A DNA stretch of 64,000 bases from Endomychus coccineus (taxonomy: Eukaryota; Arthropoda; Insecta; Coleoptera; Endomychidae), in NCBI GenBank assembly GCA_958510875.1, contig OY294067.1, forward strand, positions 32,600,912 through 32,664,911. Reading direction: 5' to 3'. Positions 58,885-64,000 of this stretch are shown here, piece by piece (position 1 is the first letter of the stretch; every line of letters begins with the position of its first letter). A program made the position numbers and the translations under genes. The notes beneath the pieces were generated by a model. The model saw nothing but the letters and a program-made list of their open reading frames with translations, was not told the origin of the DNA and ran no database searches.

Positions 58885-59805
58885 CAGGAACTCGTTTATG
58901 TTGCGCTCTCTCGGGTGACTAATATTGAAAAATTGTATATCAAGACAAAAAACGATAATTCTACATTCAAGTTTTATAATAATCGAAGGCAAGCTGCATC
59001 GACTGCATCTTTGTTGCAAGAATTCAAAAGACTGCCTTTAAATAGTGTTCAGACGATAGCTCAAAGTGTCTTAGATTTCCTTAGTAATAGAAATGGCATT
59101 TCAATAATGACTTTCAATTGCCAAAGTCTAAATAGTCACAAATACGATTTACAAGATTCAGTTACGAGACAAACAAATGTGTTACTTCTTACCGAATCTT
59201 GCATGGCGCATGATAATCCGATTGAAATACCTAATTTCAATTGTATTGTTCAATTCAAACGAGATACTGTTCGAAAAGGTGGGGTAGCTATTTACCAAAA
59301 TAATAATAATGTAACTAATATTATGACTCCGAATATTGAAATGAATATTGCACACGTTAGCGATGTTAATGTTAGGCGCTCATTTTTTGGAGATATTTGT
59401 GCGTGCTTATGCAAACTTAGAAATGGCCTACACATAGTCATGGTAGCAATTTACATTTCTCCGAATCCAAAATTGGACGAGGTAGAGCATTTTATTCATA
59501 GCACTTTACTGGAGTACACTGAAGAAGGGTCGAAAATACTTGGTACAAATGGTAATAAATTTCCACTTATCTTGGCTGGCGATTTCAACATCAACTTCGC
59601 TGATAAAAAATCAGAGCGGTTGACAACTTTTCTTTCGGAAAAATTGAATTTGAAAATGAATAATGATCCACAAGAATCCACAACAAAATATGGGGCCACC
59701 ATTGACGCGGGATTTTCCAAATATTTAGAGGATATCAAGTCTCAAACTTATGTCTCTTATTTCAGTTACCATAAACCTATAGTTTCAATGATAACAAATT
59801 CCTGA
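58885..59805 (+). CDS. Helentron-type protein, helicase end plus endonuclease domain
   Basis: Open for 306 codons after a stop at 58882. It begins QELVYVALSRVTNIEKLYIK, the last conserved motif of PIF1-family helicases. After a linker comes an apparently complete endonuclease/exonuclease/phosphatase domain: IMTFNCQSLNSHKYDL, LLLTESCM (catalytic E), RKGGVAIYQN, VAIYISPNPKLDEVEHFI, LILAGDFNINFADKKSERL, then TTKYGATIDAGF and SYFSYHKPIVSMI (terminal H). Rep and most of the helicase are absent. A PIF1 helicase fused to such an endonuclease is the hallmark of Helentrons (Helitron2 group). Truncated copy, but the surviving domain has no stop. Confidence 0.8.
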   Translation, partial: QELVYVALSRVTNIEKLYIKTKNDNSTFKFYNNRRQAASTASLLQEFKRLPLNSVQTIAQSVLDFLSNRNGISIMTFNCQSLNSHKYDLQDSVTRQTNVLLLTESCMAHDNPIEIPNFNCIVQFKRDTVRKGGVAIYQNNNNVTNIMTPNIEMNIAHVSDVNVRRSFFGDICACLCKLRNGLHIVMVAIYISPNPKLDEVEHFIHSTLLEYTEEGSKILGTNGNKFPLILAGDFNINFADKKSERLTTFLSEKLNLKMNNDPQESTTKYGATIDAGFSKYLEDIKSQTYVSYFSYHKPIVSMITNS

Positions 59806-61211
59806 ATAACTTACATGTATTGTAAGATAATTAAAATATTTTAAACGATATTAACTTCTCATTTATTCAATAAAAGAAAAAAATTTGTTTTCTTATCGGT
59901 CACCACGCTCAAAAATTGTAACTTGAATTAATATCAAAGAAAAAAAAATACTGCATAAATTAAAAATAAATAAATAATTATAATTGCATAAGTTGAGAAA
60001 AAATGCCCCGAGTGCCACACGTTTTTTTTTATTGTATATGTTAAATTCTAGGATAAATTGGAGATTGTATTTCATTCTATGCAATTTGATGTAATATAGG
60101 AATCTATTATAGAAAAATTCGTTTTCTTTATATTTAATACGTTCTGTTCGTCAGAAAAATTTCTATTCACGTCTCTGTATTTGATAATTTTTCTAGGGTG
60201 AAACGATTTTGCATAATTCAACAAGATAAATGGGGCGTATCCATTCTCACATTTTTCTATTACGTTTGCACATTTTTGAAAAATATGTTGATATTTTGAG
60301 CTTTTTTAAGAAAATATATGCATATTTTAAATAAAGGCTAGTATATATTAACATTTTTTTTTCTACATATATTCCGCGACTTATAGTAATCAAACACGTA
60401 TATGAGTTTTCCAACTCAATTACATGTTTTATTCAGTTGTTCCAACTGCAATTACCTACATTTTGTCTATTTATACCATTTCGATTACTTCATTATTTGT
60501 TGAGTTATCAACAAAAAACTAAAAAAAGTGCCTTTTTTTTGTTTAAAATGTTTATAATAAATAGGGTGACCACATTTGAGAGTCGAAAACATGATACAAT
60601 TAATGTCTCCACTTGCCTGAACATAATATGGCACAGTCGGTTTTCAGGTAGAATTAATGTCAAAAAATAACTCATTTCATGCCGTATTGCTTGGATTATT
60701 ATTGAAAATAAGTGAATTCTGAACCAAACTAAACTGCAACTATTCAAAAATAAACGTTTCTATAAGAAACGACTGTGCAAATATACTGGGCTTGGCCCTC
60801 TCCCAGTAATCTAAGATCAAAAGCATCTATAGATGTATGTCTGAGTAGTGTGCTATTCCTGTTATATTTCAATTCAGACTGTTATCGAAAATATTCTTTT
60901 CATGAGGAAATAATTTTCTCACACCGCCAACCTGCTGGCTGATGAGATAGAAAGCTCTGAACAGTCTGGAATATGGCTATTTTCCCTGCAGCAATTGTCA
61001 TCCATCGTGATGTATCTTGAACTTTCTTTGTTGGAAAGCATGGGACGGAGAACATATTACTCGTGTATTAACTTTTAATAAAGCATCGGTTGTACCTTCA
61101 GTTATGGCAATATAAATCTTCTCGTTAAATCCGCCGAAATATAAAGATGTGCATCAGGAAAATTCTATTTCAATATAGCGGGCAAACAGGTTAGAGTTAA
61201 CCTTTTGTCGG
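59806..61211. other. AT-rich sequence, nothing recognised
   Basis: Probably includes the 3' end of the Helentron, but I cannot place it. No other gene seen. Confidence 0.4.
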
Positions 61212-61440
61212 TTAGCGATCGATTTGTGTTCTGATGCGTGACACCTTTACGTCCCCTCTTCCGTGCACCTGACGCCATATCTCATCTACCTGCTTACCTT
61301 GCTCCCTGTCTACCGCAAGAGCTTGTGCAGCCATCGCGCTTTCAGCTGCCTTTGACGGTCTTTTGTTCCCGTGCGATGATTTAAGATGGACGGTACGAAC
61401 GTGCTTTTTCAATAACTTCACAGGTTACTTCGCACTCAGG
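61212..61440 (-). other. Possible exon of unknown gene in a GC-richer island
   Basis: A minus-strand frame of 69 codons (TVHLKSSHGNKRPSKAAESA, MAAQALAVDREQGKQVDEIW) lies in DNA clearly richer in G+C than its surroundings. It contains CAAG|GTAAGC, a good splice donor, at about 61303. I do not recognise the protein. It may be host coding sequence or another element. Confidence 0.25.
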
Positions 61441-61942
61441 TATTTTAGCTGACGGCGCGTGATTTCGATTCGAAATCTGTGCCCGGAATTTATGATTCAT
61501 TAAAGCGATTTCTGCTTAAATCAGAACCACTTTCGGGGAAAATGTGGAAATGATTTCGGTCTGTTGTACTTGAATGTGTTTGTCGACAATAGTATATTAC
61601 ATTACTAGAGTGGAAAGTGACCCATTTCACACGAATGGGAGAATGTTGAGCCGAGTGCGAATTGGCACTTTCCGCTCAAGTAATGTACACTATTTTCCCG
61701 GAGACCACAGAACAGAATATGTATTTTTCCTACCTTACAAAAAAACTAGTGATTGAATAATAATATTGAAATTAATATTATTATATTTACAATTTTTAAA
61801 TTAATGTAATGGAGTTTGCAATGAAGAGTTAGAGAGATTTTTCTCAGTTATTTGTACATTATGTACAGTAGCAGACTCGATGTAGGTTTTTGTAAGAGGT
61901 AGAGTGACGGTTTTCAAAGCACTGCTGATAGCAACCATGATG

Positions 61943-62163
61943 TTATTGGCAATATTTCAATATATTCTTCTGCAACTGTTGATAATTTCCAAGGGCATGT
62001 TTTTTCACAGAGGTTAGATCTCCTCCTACATTTACTAATATCGTTGAAGACGAACGCAGAAATGAGTGCCCAGTGTATTTTTCAGGATCCTTTAGATTTA
62101 AAAATTTAGCAACTACACTATTTCCAATTTTGTTAATAACCACCACTTGTTTTGTGAATTTTT
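61943..62163 (-). pseudogene. Tyrosine-recombinase fragment, Crypton-like
   Basis: The frame reads KFTKQVVVINKIGNSVVAKF, LNLKDPEKYTGHSFLRSSST and ILVNVGGDLTSVKKHALGNY. In arthropod Crypton-like and related proteins the C-terminal part of the recombinase reads roughly 'LYTGH.FRR.SAT.L...GG....LKRHGGW'. The HxxR box is degenerate here (HSFLR rather than H.FRR), and the KRHGGW segment is KKHALGN. The final catalytic tyrosine is not convincing. A short relic. Confidence 0.6.
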
Positions 62164-63299
62164 GGTCTCTATAATTAAGAAAAAAACGTGTTTCGGTAGT
62201 TGGTCGTCTTAGATTGGCATTTTCTTATATATGCTATAAAAGTTTCCAATAATAGTGAACTTACGACAGCATTTATTTTTCCATAATTGTATTGGGTTTC
62301 ACCATTGATTCTGTATTATTAATTTCAATTACAGGCACCTGATATAGGTACCCATAACCAACACAACCTTAAAGCAGTTATAACTAAAAGAATTGATAAA
62401 CTGGTTAAATACCGATGACTCACCTTTGTAAGTAAGTGAATCGCATCAGAAGCTTCAACTATAAATTCATACGTTTTTTGTTTAAAAATTTTGCTCTTCA
62501 AAAACCCCTTAAGTTTACTATATTTGGAGATATCTTAATTATGGTGAATGGACAAAGTGATACGCAACATAGAATAATGTTGAGCATTGAATTCTATTGG
62601 AAAACAAAACATTTTTGGAAATTGAGCTTCTTATTTCATTATTTTTTCGCCATGAAAGAAATTGATCGAAAGCGTATTCGTACCTCCTTTTGAACTTTTT
62701 ACGAGATAATTTCAGGGAAGTTAATTTTGCAGCCTCTTTAATTTCAGGTGGAGTTCATTGATCACTGTCAATATCTATATCCATGTATTATGGAATTTTA
62801 GATACTATTTTTATGGTTTTTTATATAATAAGTTTAATGATGCATATCCAAAATAGAGAATTCAAAAGTTTATCTTAGTTTCCGCAATATTAATTTCAAA
62901 GTACACTTTAAAAAATTCCATATATGATACATATATAGTAGTATTGTGGACTGCCTATCGAGTAGTAACTAACCGATCGACTCCTAAAACTGGTTAATGT
63001 ACAGATATCACTTTTATTTGTTACTTCCGTTGATATTTGAATATCGTCCGCAATTCAAGTAACGGAAGTTACAAAATAATAGTGTTCAATTTTACAATAC
63101 GAATTATCGTATATATATCTTATGAGTTATGAATAGAGTTACATCTAGAAATTTCGATAAAGTAACATTAGTATGTGTAAATAAAGGAAAAAATATTGTG
63201 ATTTAAAATAAATTAAGATTACAATAGGATTAAACTTCAAATTGTGATATATTCATAACATATTTACAATCAAATTAAATTAGACTAAATAACAAAAGA
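62164..63299. other. AT-rich sequence, nothing recognised
   Basis: No gene or repeat ends identified. Confidence 0.4.
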
Positions 63300-63900
63300 A
63301 TTTTTCTCTTCATCATTGCACCCTACCTTCAGTCAGTAAAAGTGGGCCAATTATTGAACCTTGAGGAACTCCCATTTGTGGTGACAATTCTCCAGATATG
63401 AAATTTTGTCCACGCTCCAAAATTTTCGCTCTCTGTGTTCTACATTCTGAATAGCTTTCCATCAAGGCTAATTGTTTATCTCTGACTCCTTATTTCTCCA
63501 GTTTTGCAGGAAGGATTTTATGATTAACCGTGGCAAAAGATCAAGAAAAAGTCCGCATGGGATTCCTTTATTTTTCAAGTATGTTATAATCGATGCAATG
63601 CATTTGAATACTGCTGTTTCCGAATTATAGTCCTTAAGAAAGCCATGTTGACTGTCGGTGAAAATCTTGTATTTTATGAAAAAATCCATCAATCTATTGC
63701 ATAGTAGCTTGTCATACGGTTTGGAGAATGAAGAAAGCAGACTGATTGGTCGGTGGTTCCCTAGATCTTTTGGATCATTTTGTTTTGTAGAGTGGTATTA
63801 TCAACGCGGCTTTCAGATAGTGAGGAAATACTCCACATCTGAAAGAATTGTTCAAAATGTAGCATAATGGACTAACTATATTCATAATTTTCTCCTTCAA
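63300..63900 (-). pseudogene. LINE reverse transcriptase fragment
   Basis: Reading the minus strand: SPLCYILNNSFRCGVFPHYL, KAALIIPLYKTK (pre-RT), then MDFFIKYKIFTDSQHGFLKD, NSETAVFKCIASIITYLKNK, GIPCGLFLDL (motif A, damaged) and ATVNHKIL. After further shifts it reads SYSECRTQRAKI and MGVPQGSIIGPLLL (motif B). It is broken by at least three frameshifts and the YADD box is lost. A different LINE family from the one at 7.6 and 47.7 kb. Confidence 0.8.
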
Positions 63901-64000
63901 AATTGATCGAAATTTGTTGTCCAAATAATGGTTAATTACACTTTTGAAGAATACAGGGACATGAATATGTGTTACGGCGAAGCTAGATCAAATTCTTTCG

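Noticed and set aside
1..64000. CRISPR arrays, bacterial operons, rRNA or tRNA genes
   Set aside because: None seen; introns, TTAGG repeats and insect-type transposons show nuclear eukaryotic DNA. The tRNA-Lys match is only a primer binding site.

Overview
This is a eukaryotic and almost certainly insect window. It is AT-rich, contains GT-AG introns, and carries arrays of the insect telomere pentamer TTAGG. I see no confident host gene. Nearly everything recognisable is a mobile element, and many are nested, so their order of insertion can be read from target-site duplications (TSDs). The order (beetle, bug or other) cannot be decided from what is here.

Layout. 0.8-1.3 kb holds a LINE-type coding relic. 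1.45-4.35 kb is an old, broken copy of an LTR retrotransposon family. 4.5-5.1 kb is a MITE. 5.8-6.9 kb is a decayed mariner. 7.6-11.4 kb is a LINE interrupted by a 2.4-kb P-superfamily-like transposon (8040-10437). That insert has matching terminal repeats, an 8-bp TSD and a readable four-exon THAP-domain gene, the only gene in the window that looks spliced and intact. 13-14.5 kb holds a MITE and a three-copy repeat. 14.7-17.6 kb is a pogo/Tigger-type transposase relic with a long inverted repeat, into which a Penelope-like foldback element is inserted. 18.8-30.25 kb is a second Penelope-like foldback element (14-bp TSD). It is split by a tandem LTR-retrotransposon array, LTR-internal-LTR-internal-LTR, with 1837-bp LTRs, a 4-bp TSD and no coding capacity. 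30.4-32.6 kb is a large palindrome.

34.4-40.5 kb carries a short DUF4817-type Tc1/mariner derivative, a third Penelope-like fragment, two hAT elements (one with both transposase ends) and a deleted mariner. 44.75-47.2 kb is a DUF4817-type Tc1/mariner element with about 650-bp terminal repeats. 47.7-48.9 kb is a second copy of the LINE seen at 7.6 kb. 49.26-53.3 kb is telomere-like: TTAGG arrays alternate with three head-to-tail poly(A)-tailed non-LTR elements of the R1/TRAS/SART type, followed by a TTAGG-containing satellite. 54.1-56.7 kb is an element with about 900-bp terminal inverted repeats and a decayed protein containing a GKSACDGIGG motif. 57.7-59.8 kb joins a hAT relic to the helicase-endonuclease end of a Helentron. 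61.9-62.2 kb resembles a Crypton-type tyrosine recombinase, and 63.3-63.9 kb is a LINE reverse transcriptase on the minus strand.

The most unusual signals are: the THAP transposon with an 8-bp TSD inside a LINE; the hammerhead-ribozyme-like motif repeated in Penelope-like foldbacks; the shared-LTR tandem array, whose empty site survives in the opposite arm of its host; and the TTAGG/non-LTR-element array. All boundaries were read by eye. No alignment or database search was run.
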